A DNA stretch of 31,742 bases from JANRKF01 sp964518725 (GCA_964518725.1 CAZFKP010000022.1:1-31742), one strand, 5' to 3'. Counted from the stretch's first letter, positions 23,205 to 31,210 are shown. The notes: generated by a model from the sequence alone, not told the origin. A program made the numbers and translations.

Positions 23205-24164
23205 ATGAAATGGTTGGTCGTATGGTTGGTTGGCGGGGTCGTTTTCTCTCACGGTGCGTGGGCGTTGACGGTAACCTTTGCCGGGGATTACGGTGCGAAC
23301 AGCAACACACGTGTCGTATTGCAGCGTGTCGGTGCGATTGCCCCGGATGTTCATCTTGCGCTCGGCGATTTGAGCTATCTTGAAAGCAGCGAGGCGGCGT
23401 GGTGCAAGATGGTGCATGCGGCCGTCACCTCACCGGTTCTGCTTGTGCCCGGCAACCATGAAACGGCAGGCAACGATCGCAATGCCGACATCGATAAATT
23501 CGCGCGGTGCCTGCCTTATAGCTATAGCGCGCCGATGACGGGCGAATACCCCGCAGAATATTTCTTTGATGCCCCTGCCGGAAAGCCGCTTGCGCGCTTC
23601 ATCATGATTTCCCCCAACCTGAAATTTTCCGATGGGCGGCAATTTGAATATCAGGGAGACAACATACATATGCGCTGGCTGAAATCGACGATTGCCGATG
23701 CGCGAGCCAATCACATTCCATGGGTGGTGGTGGGGATGCACAAGGTGTGCGTGACCACCGAGGCCAAATCGTGCGAGATTGGTGAGGAGCTGTCGCAGGC
23801 GCTGATTGCAGAAAACGTCGATGTGGTGATGGATGGCCATGTGCATGCCTACGAACGCACTCACGCGCTTTCCTGCATGCATGCCAATAAGTTCGATCCG
23901 GCGTGCGCGGTTGTCGTGGGTGATAATCGCTATGCGAAGGGGAGCGGCACTGTTTTTATCACCGCCGGGACGGGAGGCAGGCCATTCCGTAAATTAAATT
24001 CAAAAGATAGTGAGGCAGGTTACTTTGCCACCCGGTTTGGCCAGCAGGACGATAGCCCGTACGGCGTCGGCAAGCTCACTATCGATGAGCGCACGCTTAC
24101 CCATGAATTCGTGGGTGCGGCAAAGGGTGCGGTGCTTGATCGCTTTATCGTTCAGAAACAATAA
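23205..24164 (+). CDS. Secreted purple-acid-phosphatase-like metallophosphoesterase
   Basis: A 319-residue protein with a Sec signal (MKWLVVWLVGGVVFSHGAWA, cleavage near 20). All five metal-ligand blocks of purple acid phosphatases are present: GDYG (27-30), GDLSY (54-58), GNHE (83-86), VVGMHK and GHVHAYERT. Tyr29 would be the charge-transfer tyrosinate that gives these enzymes their colour. Expected activity is acid phosphomonoesterase with a Fe-metal pair, in the periplasm. Cysteines occur in pairs along the mature chain, compatible with disulfides. Its TAA stop is directly adjacent to the stop of the convergent cutA gene. Confidence 0.88.
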   Translation: MKWLVVWLVGGVVFSHGAWALTVTFAGDYGANSNTRVVLQRVGAIAPDVHLALGDLSYLESSEAAWCKMVHAAVTSPVLLVPGNHETAGNDRNADIDKFARCLPYSYSAPMTGEYPAEYFFDAPAGKPLARFIMISPNLKFSDGRQFEYQGDNIHMRWLKSTIADARANHIPWVVVGMHKVCVTTEAKSCEIGEELSQALIAENVDVVMDGHVHAYERTHALSCMHANKFDPACAVVVGDNRYAKGSGTVFITAGTGGRPFRKLNSKDSEAGYFATRFGQQDDSPYGVGKLTIDERTLTHEFVGAAKGAVLDRFIVQKQ

Positions 24165-24482
24165 TCACAACACTTCCGACCCAACCCATGCGCCAAATGC
24201 CGGTTCGGTGTGAATAGATGGCCAGGAAGTAATGCTTGGAATCTGGTAGGAATGCAGCGTCTTGATGCGCGCGATCACTGACTCCACATGCGCTTTCGTG
24301 GTTTTCAGCAGCATGACGGTTTCCTGCTCTTGCTGGATAGTGCCCTCCCAGCGATAGAGCGATGTCGCCGTTTCCTCGACGTTGGCGCAGGCGACCTGCC
24401 GTTCCTCCAGCAGGGTGCGCGCAACGGAAACCGCTTCGTCTTTGCTCGCAAATGTGCTACGGATTATCCATACATCACTCAT
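24165..24482 (-). CDS. cutA: CutA1-family divalent-cation tolerance protein
   Basis: A 105-residue protein of the trimeric CutA1 family. The pattern is recognisable: IIRSTFASKDEAVSVARTLLEERQVACANV, SLYRWEGTIQQEQETVMLLKT, and LHSYQIPSI where HPYEVPEI is usual. The family was linked to copper tolerance in E. coli, but its real role is uncertain. The start is 11 bases from the divergent gene, separated by the palindrome GGGGATCCCC that also provides its likely Shine-Dalgarno. It converges on the phosphatase gene with abutting stops. Confidence 0.9.
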   Translation of the reverse strand: MSDVWIIRSTFASKDEAVSVARTLLEERQVACANVEETATSLYRWEGTIQQEQETVMLLKTTKAHVESVIARIKTLHSYQIPSITSWPSIHTEPAFGAWVGSEVL

Positions 24483-24483
24483 C

Positions 24484-24493
24484 GGGGATCCCC
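24484..24493. promoter_or_regulatory. Palindromic shared ribosome-binding site between divergent genes
   Basis: GGGGATCCCC is a perfect 10-bp palindrome that almost fills the 11-bp gap between the cutA start (24482, minus) and the start at 24494 (plus). On each strand its GGGG lies 6-7 bases from the ATG, so one sequence can serve as Shine-Dalgarno for both genes. Both promoters must then lie inside the opposite gene, making the two mRNAs complementary at their 5' ends. Confidence 0.6.
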
Positions 24494-24916
24494 ATGAAAC
24501 TGCGTATTCCTATCATTGTGCTGGCGCTCGTGCTGCCGGTCGTTGCGGCGATTATCGTTGCACGTGTCGCACTGCCGACCATGATAGCGGTTGATACGAA
24601 AAAGGCAATCACGGATACACTCGGGATATCTTCCGTAAACCTGATTGTTCCCGAAACCCTTGAAGAAGCCAAAGCACTAACCACCAAGCGGCTTCTCCAT
24701 TTACAGAAACTGAGCCAGGCGCAGTGGGATGCCGAGCGCAAAACCATCCCTCATAAAAACCCGCCGGAGACGATTGAAGCCGCCATTGCCCGGACGCAAC
24801 TCAGGCTCGGTGATTTGAATGCGATGAAAGCAGAGGACTGGAAGGCCGAAAAAGAAAAGCTTGAGCTTCGCCAGCAACGGCTACAGACGCGGGCAGACAG
24901 TAAAAAGACAGATTAG
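24494..24916 (+). CDS. Unknown small membrane-anchored coiled-coil protein
   Basis: A 140-residue protein with an N-terminal hydrophobic helix (about 4-28, LRIPIIVLALVLPVVAAIIVA) acting as anchor or uncleaved signal, and a charged helical remainder. The second half (about 95-140) is rich in Lys, Glu, Gln and Arg in a coiled-coil-like spacing (KAEKEKLELRQQRLQTR). No family is recognised. Its TAG stop overlaps the TAA stop of the convergent ndk gene by two bases (24914-24916 versus 24913-24915). It is divergent from cutA and shares its palindromic ribosome-binding site. Confidence 0.75.
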   Translation: MKLRIPIIVLALVLPVVAAIIVARVALPTMIAVDTKKAITDTLGISSVNLIVPETLEEAKALTTKRLLHLQKLSQAQWDAERKTIPHKNPPETIEAAIARTQLRLGDLNAMKAEDWKAEKEKLELRQQRLQTRADSKKTD

Positions 24917-25335
24917 CCGACGATTTCGGTGCCGCTGAAGAAGAAGCGGATTTCGATATCGGCATTTTCCAGCGAATCCGAACCGTGCACCGAGTTGCGC
25001 TCGATCGATTCGGCGAACTCCTTGCGGATGGTGCCGGGTTCGGCATTGGCCGGGTTGGTGGCGCCCATCAGCTCGCGATTCTTGGCCACGGCGTTTTCGC
25101 CTTCCAGCACTTGCACTACCACAGGGCCTGACACCATATACTCCACCAGCTCATCATAAAACGGGCGCTCTTTGTGTACGGCATAAAACTCGCGAGCCTG
25201 CAGGCGCGACATGCGTAGCCGCTTCTGTGCCACGATACGCAGGCCGTTCTGCTCGAACACGGCGTTGATTTTGCCGGTCAGGTTGCGCTCGGTTGCATCG
25301 GGCTTGAGAATCGAGAATGTGCGTTGAATCGCCAT
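24913..25335 (-). CDS. ndk: Nucleoside diphosphate kinase
   Basis: A 140-residue enzyme that equalises NTP and dNTP pools by transferring a gamma phosphate through a phospho-histidine. It starts MAIQRTFSILKPDATERN, has catalytic H117 in NSVHGSDS, and the GATNPANAEPGTIR loop. Length is exact for the family. AAGGAG lies 9 bases ahead of the ATG at 25335; the frame is open further to 25419, but that part lacks homology. It converges with the small membrane protein gene and overlaps its stop. Confidence 0.97.
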   Translation of the reverse strand: MAIQRTFSILKPDATERNLTGKINAVFEQNGLRIVAQKRLRMSRLQAREFYAVHKERPFYDELVEYMVSGPVVVQVLEGENAVAKNRELMGATNPANAEPGTIRKEFAESIERNSVHGSDSLENADIEIRFFFSGTEIVG

Positions 25336-25398
25336 GGTAATATGCTCCTTAGTATCTATTTTCCACGGCTGTATAGGGTCAAATCTACCAATAGGCAA

Positions 25399-25425
25399 GT
25401 TCAATTTGCCCATGTTCAATTTGCC
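25399..25425 (+). repeat. 12-bp direct repeat in the ndk-lipoprotein divergent gap
   Basis: GTTCAATTTGCC occurs at 25399-25410 and again at 25414-25425, 15 bases apart. GGCAA (25394-25398) ahead of the first copy also pairs with TTGCC inside it, making a small hairpin. The gap is 138 bases. Downstream, TTGTAC (25428-25433) and TATAGC (25451-25456) are spaced 17 apart, a weak promoter for the lipoprotein gene. The repeats may be operators. Confidence 0.5.
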
Positions 25426-25473
25426 ATTTGTACTTACGCGATAAATTGTCTATAGCTAGGCATGGAGGCGATG

Positions 25474-26238
25474 ATGCGCGTCAAAGTTGCTGTATTTACA
25501 CTTATTTTATTATCCGGTTGCGTGACCATCGGGCAGGATCTTGCCCGGTTGCAGGCAAAAAAACCGGCGCCGGGCGATTTTAACCAATCGCTTGCTACCG
25601 AATACCTTGCCTATGCCCAATCACTGGCCGAGGAGGGGCATCCGATCCGTGCCGACCGTTTTGCCGCTAAGGGGCTGGATGCGCTGGCCGGCCGTGATGT
25701 GCCGCTGGAAGAAAAGCCGGAATACACCAATAACCGCCTGGCGCTGATGGCGGTGCTCACTCCAGATATCAAGGAGATTGCCCCGGCCAAGGCTGCACGC
25801 GCGCAGCTGCTTTTTGATTGCTGGATGGAAAAAGAAACCGTCTGCCGGGACAGCTTCTCCGAGGCGCTTTCCGACCTGCAGTTCGTCGCCGATGCGTTGG
25901 TACATGGTGAAAGCAACCGCTTTGAAGTCAGCTTTGCTAACACTAGCAGCACGCTGGATGCGAAGGCCGAAACCGTTGTGGATATCATCGCGCGGCGCGT
26001 ATCCGGTTATGGCGAGTACCGCATTGAATTGCGGTTGCCGTCACGGCACAGTAAGCTGAATATGCCACGGGTGCTGGCGATTGAAAAAGCACTGATCGCC
26101 CGTGGTGTGAACGCCGGCTGGATTATGCTGGAGCCGCGTGGCAAAGAGGTGGCGTTATCTACCGACCGGCAGGATGCCAATACCATCGTCATGCAGGTGC
26201 AGAGTTATGTCGCCCCCGAACCCCCGGCAGGCAAGTGA
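25474..26238 (+). CDS. Lipoprotein with eroded OmpA-like domain (paralogue 1)
   Basis: A 254-residue lipoprotein (ILLSGC, Cys16). The N-terminal half matches the next gene: FNQSLATEYL, a helix, FAAKGLDALAGRDVPLE, LTPDIKEIAPAKAARAQLLFDCWMEKE and CRDSFSEALSDLQ. The C-terminal half occupies the place of an OmpA domain (FEVSFANTSSTLDAKAETVV onward) but lacks both the HTD peptidoglycan motif and the NRRVE ending. The start at 25474 is preferred because GGAGG lies 5 bases ahead; ATGs at 25462 and 25471 are too close or upstream of that site. The next gene overlaps (TGATG). It probably partners or has diverged from paralogue 2. Confidence 0.85.
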   Translation: MRVKVAVFTLILLSGCVTIGQDLARLQAKKPAPGDFNQSLATEYLAYAQSLAEEGHPIRADRFAAKGLDALAGRDVPLEEKPEYTNNRLALMAVLTPDIKEIAPAKAARAQLLFDCWMEKETVCRDSFSEALSDLQFVADALVHGESNRFEVSFANTSSTLDAKAETVVDIIARRVSGYGEYRIELRLPSRHSKLNMPRVLAIEKALIARGVNAGWIMLEPRGKEVALSTDRQDANTIVMQVQSYVAPEPPAGK

Positions 26239-27062
26239 TGCGCGGACGGCTCATTCTCCTGCTGTTTTTGCTTACGGGATGCCAGTCCTATAGTCTTGAG
26301 GAACTGCGGAATGTCCAGCCGACCGGCACGGAATTTCAGCAGGCGCTCGCTAAGGAATATCTCCTGCTTGCCGCGCAGGAAGAGGCCAATTACGACTGGA
26401 AGGATAGCTGGCATTTTGCCGATAAGGGATTGAGCGCCGCCTATGGTAGCGATGTTGGTCCCGAGAACGTCTCCGATTGGGATATTCCCGATGCGGCAAA
26501 GCCCGATTTGGAAGCCGCCCGTGATGCCCTGCTGACTGCGCTCAAACCGGACGTGGTGAGCGCGCAGCCGGCGCTGGCTGCGCGTGCTTACCGGATGTTC
26601 GATTGCTGGATAGAGCGGCAAGAAGATGGCTGGCAGGCAGACAAAATCGCCGAATGCCGCCAGGGGTTTGCCGAGGCGCTTGAGTCGTTGCAGGAAACCG
26701 AGTCGCATGCATCCGCAGAGGGTGGGGTGGATACTACCTCCTACATCGTGTTTTTTGAATGGAACCGCGCATCGCTCAGCGTGTCTGGCAAGAAAATGGT
26801 GGCGGAAGTGATTGATTCGCTGGCCGGGCAGGAGGGGTATGAGGTGGTGCTTAATGGCCATACCGATACCACCGGCCTGGAGCGGTTTAACCTGCTGCTT
26901 TCCAAGAAGCGCGCTGAAACAGTGGCGGCGGCACTGGAAAAAGGCGGGGTCAGTGCGGGTGCGATAAAAATCTTTGCTTTTGGTGAATCCGACCCTAAAG
27001 TGCCGACCGCGGACGGTGTTGATGAACCTAGAAACCGCCGTGTAGAAATTTTTATCCAGTAG
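26238..27062 (+). CDS. OmpA-family lipoprotein (paralogue 2)
   Basis: A 274-residue lipoprotein (FLLTGC, Cys15) with the helical N-terminal half shared with paralogue 1 (FQQALAKEYLLLAAQEE; FADKGLSAAYGSDVGPE; MFDCWIE). The C-terminal half is a complete OmpA C domain: YIVFFEWNRASLS, VLNGHTDTTG, FNLLLSKKRAETV, IFAFGESDPKVPT and NRRVEIFI. The HTD Asp and NRRVE Arg are the residues that hold diaminopimelate, so it should bind peptidoglycan. It is Pal-like in outline, with a long helical spacer. The ATG at 26238 shares one base with the preceding stop. guaA starts 10 bases downstream. Confidence 0.9.
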   Translation: MRGRLILLLFLLTGCQSYSLEELRNVQPTGTEFQQALAKEYLLLAAQEEANYDWKDSWHFADKGLSAAYGSDVGPENVSDWDIPDAAKPDLEAARDALLTALKPDVVSAQPALAARAYRMFDCWIERQEDGWQADKIAECRQGFAEALESLQETESHASAEGGVDTTSYIVFFEWNRASLSVSGKKMVAEVIDSLAGQEGYEVVLNGHTDTTGLERFNLLLSKKRAETVAAALEKGGVSAGAIKIFAFGESDPKVPTADGVDEPRNRRVEIFIQ

Positions 27063-27072
27063 TGTTTGTTTA

Positions 27073-28623
27073 ATGTCCGACCGTATTTTGATCCTTGATT
27101 TTGGCTCGCAAGTCACGCAGCTCATCGCCCGCCGTATCCGTGAATCCGGAGTGTATAGCGAAATCCGCCCGTTTAATATTTCCGATGAGGAAATTAAAAG
27201 CTTTGGCGCTCGTGGTATTATTCTGTCCGGTGGCCCGGCATCGGTGAATGAATCGTTCTCGCCGAACATTTCGACCAAACTGTTTGAGCTGGGCGTGCCG
27301 GTACTCGGCATCTGCTATGGCCAGCAGCTCATGTGCCAATTGCTGGGTGGTAAAGTCGAGACGTCGGATCATCGTGAGTTTGGCCGTGCGATGGTCGAGG
27401 TCACCTCTTCCTCTTTGCTGTTTGGCGAAGTGTGGCGTCAGGGTTCTTCCCATCAGGTATGGATGAGCCATGGCGACGCGGTGACTAAAATGCCTGATGG
27501 GTTCCAGGTGATTGCGGCGACGCCTTCCGCGCCCTATGCAGCGATTTCAGATGAGCGTCGGCATTTTTACGGCGTGCAGTTCCACCCCGAAGTGGTGCAT
27601 ACGCCGGAAGGTGGCGCGCTGCTTGCCAATTTCGTGCATAAGATTTGTGGCTGCGCGAATGAATGGACAATGGCCGGTTTCCGCACCAACGCCATTGAGC
27701 GCGTGCGGCGGCAGGTTGGGGACAAGAAAGTGATCTGCGGGGTTAGCGGCGGTGTTGATTCTTCGGTGGTCGCGGCATTGCTGCATGAGGCGATTGGCGA
27801 CCAGCTGATTTGTATTTTTGTCAATACCGGCCTTTTGCGTGCCGACGAGCCGGATCAGGTGGAGAAAATGTTCCGCGACAGTTTCAATATTCCGCTGATC
27901 CATGTCGATGCCAGCCAGCTTTTCCTGCAGCGACTGAATGGCGTTAGCGATCCTGAGAAGAAGCGGAAAATCATCGGCGAAACATTTATCGAAGTATTTG
28001 AACGCGAAGCCAAGGAGGCCGGTGCCGATGCTGAATTCCTGGCGCAGGGAACGCTCTACCCCGATGTGATCGAATCGGTTTCTTTCACCGGCGGGCCGAG
28101 TGCCACCATTAAATCGCACCACAATGTCGGCGGATTGCCGGAACGCATGAAGATGGCGCTGGTTGAACCGCTCCGCGAACTGTTCAAAGACGAAGTGCGT
28201 GAGCTTGGCCGCGAACTCGGCATGCCGGACGCGATGGTCGGGCGGCATCCGTTTCCCGGCCCCGGCCTTGCCATCCGCATTCCCGGCGAATTGTCGGCGG
28301 AAAAGATTTCTATCCTCCGCAAGGCCGATGCGATTTACATCGAAGAAATCCGCAAGGCCGGATTGTACGATGATATATGGCAGGCGTTTGCCGTGCTGTT
28401 ACCGGTACGTACGGTTGGCGTGATGGGCGATTCCCGCACGTACGATTATGTTTGCGCCATCCGCGCGGTGACGTCGACCGACGGCATGACGGCGGATTAT
28501 TATCATTTCAGCCATGAATTTTTAAGCCGCGTCAGCAACCGCATGATTAATGAGGTGCGCGGCATCAACCGGGTGGTCTATGATATTACCAGCAAGCCGC
28601 CCGGCACCATTGAATGGGAGTGA
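27073..28623 (+). CDS. guaA: GMP synthase (glutamine-hydrolysing)
   Basis: A 516-residue enzyme making GMP from XMP, ATP and glutamine. The N-terminal glutaminase domain has the catalytic triad C81 (GICYGQQ), H171 and E173 (HPEVVHT). The PP-loop ATP pyrophosphatase SGGVDSSVVAALL (about 224-236) begins the synthetase domain, and the C-terminal dimerisation domain (HPFPGPGLAIR; AIRAVTSTDGMTADYY; KPPGTIEWE) is complete. No Shine-Dalgarno is obvious before the ATG. It begins a run leading to the membrane-assembly genes. Confidence 0.98.
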   Translation: MSDRILILDFGSQVTQLIARRIRESGVYSEIRPFNISDEEIKSFGARGIILSGGPASVNESFSPNISTKLFELGVPVLGICYGQQLMCQLLGGKVETSDHREFGRAMVEVTSSSLLFGEVWRQGSSHQVWMSHGDAVTKMPDGFQVIAATPSAPYAAISDERRHFYGVQFHPEVVHTPEGGALLANFVHKICGCANEWTMAGFRTNAIERVRRQVGDKKVICGVSGGVDSSVVAALLHEAIGDQLICIFVNTGLLRADEPDQVEKMFRDSFNIPLIHVDASQLFLQRLNGVSDPEKKRKIIGETFIEVFEREAKEAGADAEFLAQGTLYPDVIESVSFTGGPSATIKSHHNVGGLPERMKMALVEPLRELFKDEVRELGRELGMPDAMVGRHPFPGPGLAIRIPGELSAEKISILRKADAIYIEEIRKAGLYDDIWQAFAVLLPVRTVGVMGDSRTYDYVCAIRAVTSTDGMTADYYHFSHEFLSRVSNRMINEVRGINRVVYDITSKPPGTIEWE

Positions 28624-28626
28624 GTG

Positions 28627-29229
28627 ATGGAAGGTTTGTTTGAAGAAATTTCCAGCGAGGTGCGCGCCGACCGTGTGGGCGACTTGTGGAAGAACTATGG
28701 CCGATGGGTGATTTATGTGGCGGTTTCCATCGTCATCGTGACGGCTGCTGCTGTCTATTGGAACCATCACCGGCGGAGCGACGCCATGGTACAGACCGGG
28801 CTTTATTTTGAAGCGGCGGCCTTGATGGAGGCCGGTAATGCAAAAGATGCGCTTTCCGCCCTCAACAAAATATCGGTGCCGGAAAAATCGAGCTACTATG
28901 GGTTGGTGCTGCTCTCCAAGGCGCAGGCCGCTACGCTGCTTGCACAGCATGCCGAAGCAAAGATAACGCTCACTGAACTTGCCAAGCGCCACGATGTTTA
29001 TGGCGACATCGGCAAGGTGATGCTGGGCGATGCGGTGGCGGCGGCCTCGAAAGAAACAACGCCGCTGCAGTTTACGCGGGCGGAATGGGTGGCGTGGGAT
29101 TTGGTGGCGGCCGGCGATAAGGCCAAGGCCGCTGAAAAGTTTTCCGAGCTGGCAAAAAACGAAGCAGTGCCAATGACGCTTCGTGAGCGGGCGACGATGA
29201 TGGCGAATTACTTCACATACAATAAATAG
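28627..29229 (+). CDS. YfgM-like TPR membrane protein
   Basis: A 200-residue protein with an N-terminal cytoplasmic part (MEGLFEEISSEVRADRVGDLWKNYG), one transmembrane helix (about 27-45), and a periplasmic region of helical pairs (TGLYFEAAALMEAGNAKDALSAL) consistent with tetratricopeptide repeats (YfgM family). In E. coli YfgM associates with SecYEG and PpiD. The start at 28627 lies 4 bases after the guaA stop. The bamB gene follows directly, as in many alphaproteobacteria. Confidence 0.85.
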   Translation: MEGLFEEISSEVRADRVGDLWKNYGRWVIYVAVSIVIVTAAAVYWNHHRRSDAMVQTGLYFEAAALMEAGNAKDALSALNKISVPEKSSYYGLVLLSKAQAATLLAQHAEAKITLTELAKRHDVYGDIGKVMLGDAVAAASKETTPLQFTRAEWVAWDLVAAGDKAKAAEKFSELAKNEAVPMTLRERATMMANYFTYNK

Positions 29230-29238
29230 GTGATGCAT

Positions 29239-30567
29239 ATGCGTTATTACCATGGGTTGCTTCTGGTCTTGGTTGGGCTTACCGCCTGTGACAGCCTCCC
29301 GACATGGATGGGGGGTGCGGCGAAGGAAATCACGCGCCTGCCGGGTGAGCGTGAAGATGTGCTGCAGGCGGATGCCTCGCTTGCTGCCGATCAGATTGTG
29401 CAGAATGTTTCCTTCCGTGTGCCGCCGGTTGTCGAGAATAGTAATTGGGCGCAGCATGCCGGGCAATTTAGGGCGGATTCGTCCAACCTGTCGCTGAAGG
29501 GCGATTTGTCGTCGCACCAAAGCAGCGATGCCGGTGATGGCAATGCATTCACCCATGCGCTGGTGCCGCGTCCGGTGGTGGGTGATGGGCGTGTATTTGC
29601 CATGGATGCCGAGGGCTATGTTTCGGCGCATGACGTTGCCGACATCAGCAAGAAATTCTGGACGTCGGAAAGCCTTACCCATGACGGTGATGATGTGCTT
29701 GGCGGTGGTTTGGCGGTGGATGGCGGCAAATTGTATGTGGTGTCTGGTATCGGCCGCGTCGCGGCGCTTGATGTGGCAACGGGTACTGAACTTTGGCATC
29801 GTGACCTTGGGTTGCCGCTGCGTTCGGTGCCGTATGTGGCGGCGGGAAAACTATTTGTTATCACCATCGATAGCCAACTGGTAACGCTTGACGCGGTGAC
29901 GGGCGCACCGCTCTGGACACATCGTGGCATCGGTGAAACGGCAGGGCTGATGAATAGTGTATCGCCGACGGTGGCCGCGGATACGGTGATCGTTCCGTAT
30001 GCGTCGGGCGAGTTGTATGCGCTGCGCGTTGATACGGGCGATGAGGTTTGGCGCGCATCGCTGGCGCAGGCCAAACGGACTGAGGCGACCGCTATTTTCA
30101 GCGGGATTGGCGGCAATCCCGTTGTGGATGAATCGGTTGTGCTTGCGGTGTCGAGCAGTGGGTTATTCTCGGTCTTCAACCTGTTGAACGGGCAACCGCT
30201 CTGGGAAAAGAGGCTTGCCTCCATTAACACGCCATGGGTGGTTGGTGAGTATGTGTTTGTGCTGACCGAAGATAACGTTCTGACCGCGATGGTGAAGTAT
30301 GATGGCCGCGTGCGTTGGACGCTGCCGCTCAAAAGCTACGGTGATGAGCAGCGTAAACTGAAGCCGATCGTGTGGCGCGGGCCCGTGATGGCTGATGGTA
30401 AGCTAGTGGTCGTGAGCACGGACGGTGAAATGCTTCGGGTGGATGGTGCGAATGGCGTGATCCTCTCCACTGTTGATGTCAGCGACGATATTGCGACGGC
30501 GCCGGTGGTGGCTGCCGGCAAGGTTTTTGTCGTCGACAAGGATGCCACTCTTTACAGCTATGAGTAA
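29239..30567 (+). CDS. bamB: Outer-membrane assembly lipoprotein BamB
   Basis: A 442-residue lipoprotein of the BAM complex, which folds outer-membrane beta-barrels. The lipobox is LTAC (Cys17). The body is an eight-bladed PQQ-type propeller, with repeats such as TGTELWHRDL, TGAPLWTHRG, TGDEVWRASLA, NGQPLWEKRL and DGRVRWTLPL. AGGTG lies 6 bases ahead of the chosen ATG at 29239; the ATG at 29233 is the alternative. Its last 8 bases overlap the PAP2 gene. Confidence 0.93.
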   Translation: MRYYHGLLLVLVGLTACDSLPTWMGGAAKEITRLPGEREDVLQADASLAADQIVQNVSFRVPPVVENSNWAQHAGQFRADSSNLSLKGDLSSHQSSDAGDGNAFTHALVPRPVVGDGRVFAMDAEGYVSAHDVADISKKFWTSESLTHDGDDVLGGGLAVDGGKLYVVSGIGRVAALDVATGTELWHRDLGLPLRSVPYVAAGKLFVITIDSQLVTLDAVTGAPLWTHRGIGETAGLMNSVSPTVAADTVIVPYASGELYALRVDTGDEVWRASLAQAKRTEATAIFSGIGGNPVVDESVVLAVSSSGLFSVFNLLNGQPLWEKRLASINTPWVVGEYVFVLTEDNVLTAMVKYDGRVRWTLPLKSYGDEQRKLKPIVWRGPVMADGKLVVVSTDGEMLRVDGANGVILSTVDVSDDIATAPVVAAGKVFVVDKDATLYSYE

Positions 30568-31210
30568 GGTCGCACAATTCCTGGTGATGCTTGCGATGGT
30601 TGCTGCATCGATTGCGTGGTGGGACAAGCCAATCGCACGCTATTGTTACGATCTTGCCCGCAATGAACAGACGGCGTGGATCGCGGCGGTTGCAAAAAAT
30701 ATCAGCGCGTTGGGGGGGGGCATGTTTCTGATCCTTTGCCTTCTCGGTGGATTTTGTGTGCAGGGTATCCATAGTTATGTGACCCGCAGGCAACCCATTC
30801 GGTTCCGTAGAACCGGCCTATTCGAAAATGCGATGCTGGCGTTTATCGTGTCGTCGTTTGTGACCCGGATCGTAAAAATTGTTGCCGCCCGCGCCCGTCC
30901 GCTGGAGTGGATGGAGAAAGATGTTTACGGGTTTCATTGGACGTTCGATACGGCGCTTAACAGCTTTCCGTCTGGGCATGCGGCAACGGTCAGTGCCATT
31001 TTACTATGTGTCGCGAGATACCAGCCGCGATTGCGGTTTTTGTGTTATCTTGCCATTGGCGCTGTTGCTGCCTCGCGGGTTATTTTGTACAAACACTATT
31101 TCAGTGACGCAGTAGCCGGTGTCTATATTGGTGCGGTGGTCGCTGTGCTGGTGTGGCACATTATGCACCGTAGCTATCCTAAACCCTCAGCATTTGAAGT
31201 GACTAAATGA
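30560..31210 (+). CDS. PAP2-family membrane phosphatase
   Basis: A 216-residue membrane protein with the three PAP2 motifs: K106-xxxxxx-R113-P114, P137-SGH, and S172-R173-xxxxx-H179-xxx-D183, with H140 and H179 as catalytic histidines. About five hydrophobic helices are present. Such enzymes dephosphorylate lipid phosphates, for instance undecaprenyl pyrophosphate, phosphatidate or PGP; which one is undecided. Codons 50-54 contain a run of nine G (30712-30720). It starts within the end of bamB, and its stop overlaps the der start (ATGA), a tight coupling with its neighbours. It is not usually found between bamB and der. Confidence 0.9.
   Translation: MSKVAQFLVMLAMVAASIAWWDKPIARYCYDLARNEQTAWIAAVAKNISALGGGMFLILCLLGGFCVQGIHSYVTRRQPIRFRRTGLFENAMLAFIVSSFVTRIVKIVAARARPLEWMEKDVYGFHWTFDTALNSFPSGHAATVSAILLCVARYQPRLRFLCYLAIGAVAASRVILYKHYFSDAVAGVYIGAVVAVLVWHIMHRSYPKPSAFEVTK
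30712..30720. repeat. Nine-base G homopolymer inside the PAP2 gene
   Basis: Nine consecutive G encode LGGG at codons 51-54. Tracts of this length can slip during replication, shifting the frame early in the gene. They are also common sites of sequencing error; the frame as given is open, arguing that the count is right or in a full-length phase. Confidence 0.9.

Noticed and set aside
25462..25473. ATGs at 25462 and 25471 as start of the first lipoprotein
   Set aside because: 25462 precedes the GGAGG and 25471 is only 2 bases from it; 25474 has ideal spacing and gives a normal lipoprotein signal.
28522..29799. A 425-codon minus-strand open frame, and similar long antisense frames at 16851-18011, 26205-27311 and 13877-14782
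   Set aside because: They lie opposite strong, recognisable genes (yfgM/bamB, ctaB, OmpA lipoprotein, cimA), have His/Arg/Gln-rich composition typical of GC-driven shadow frames, and show no domain.
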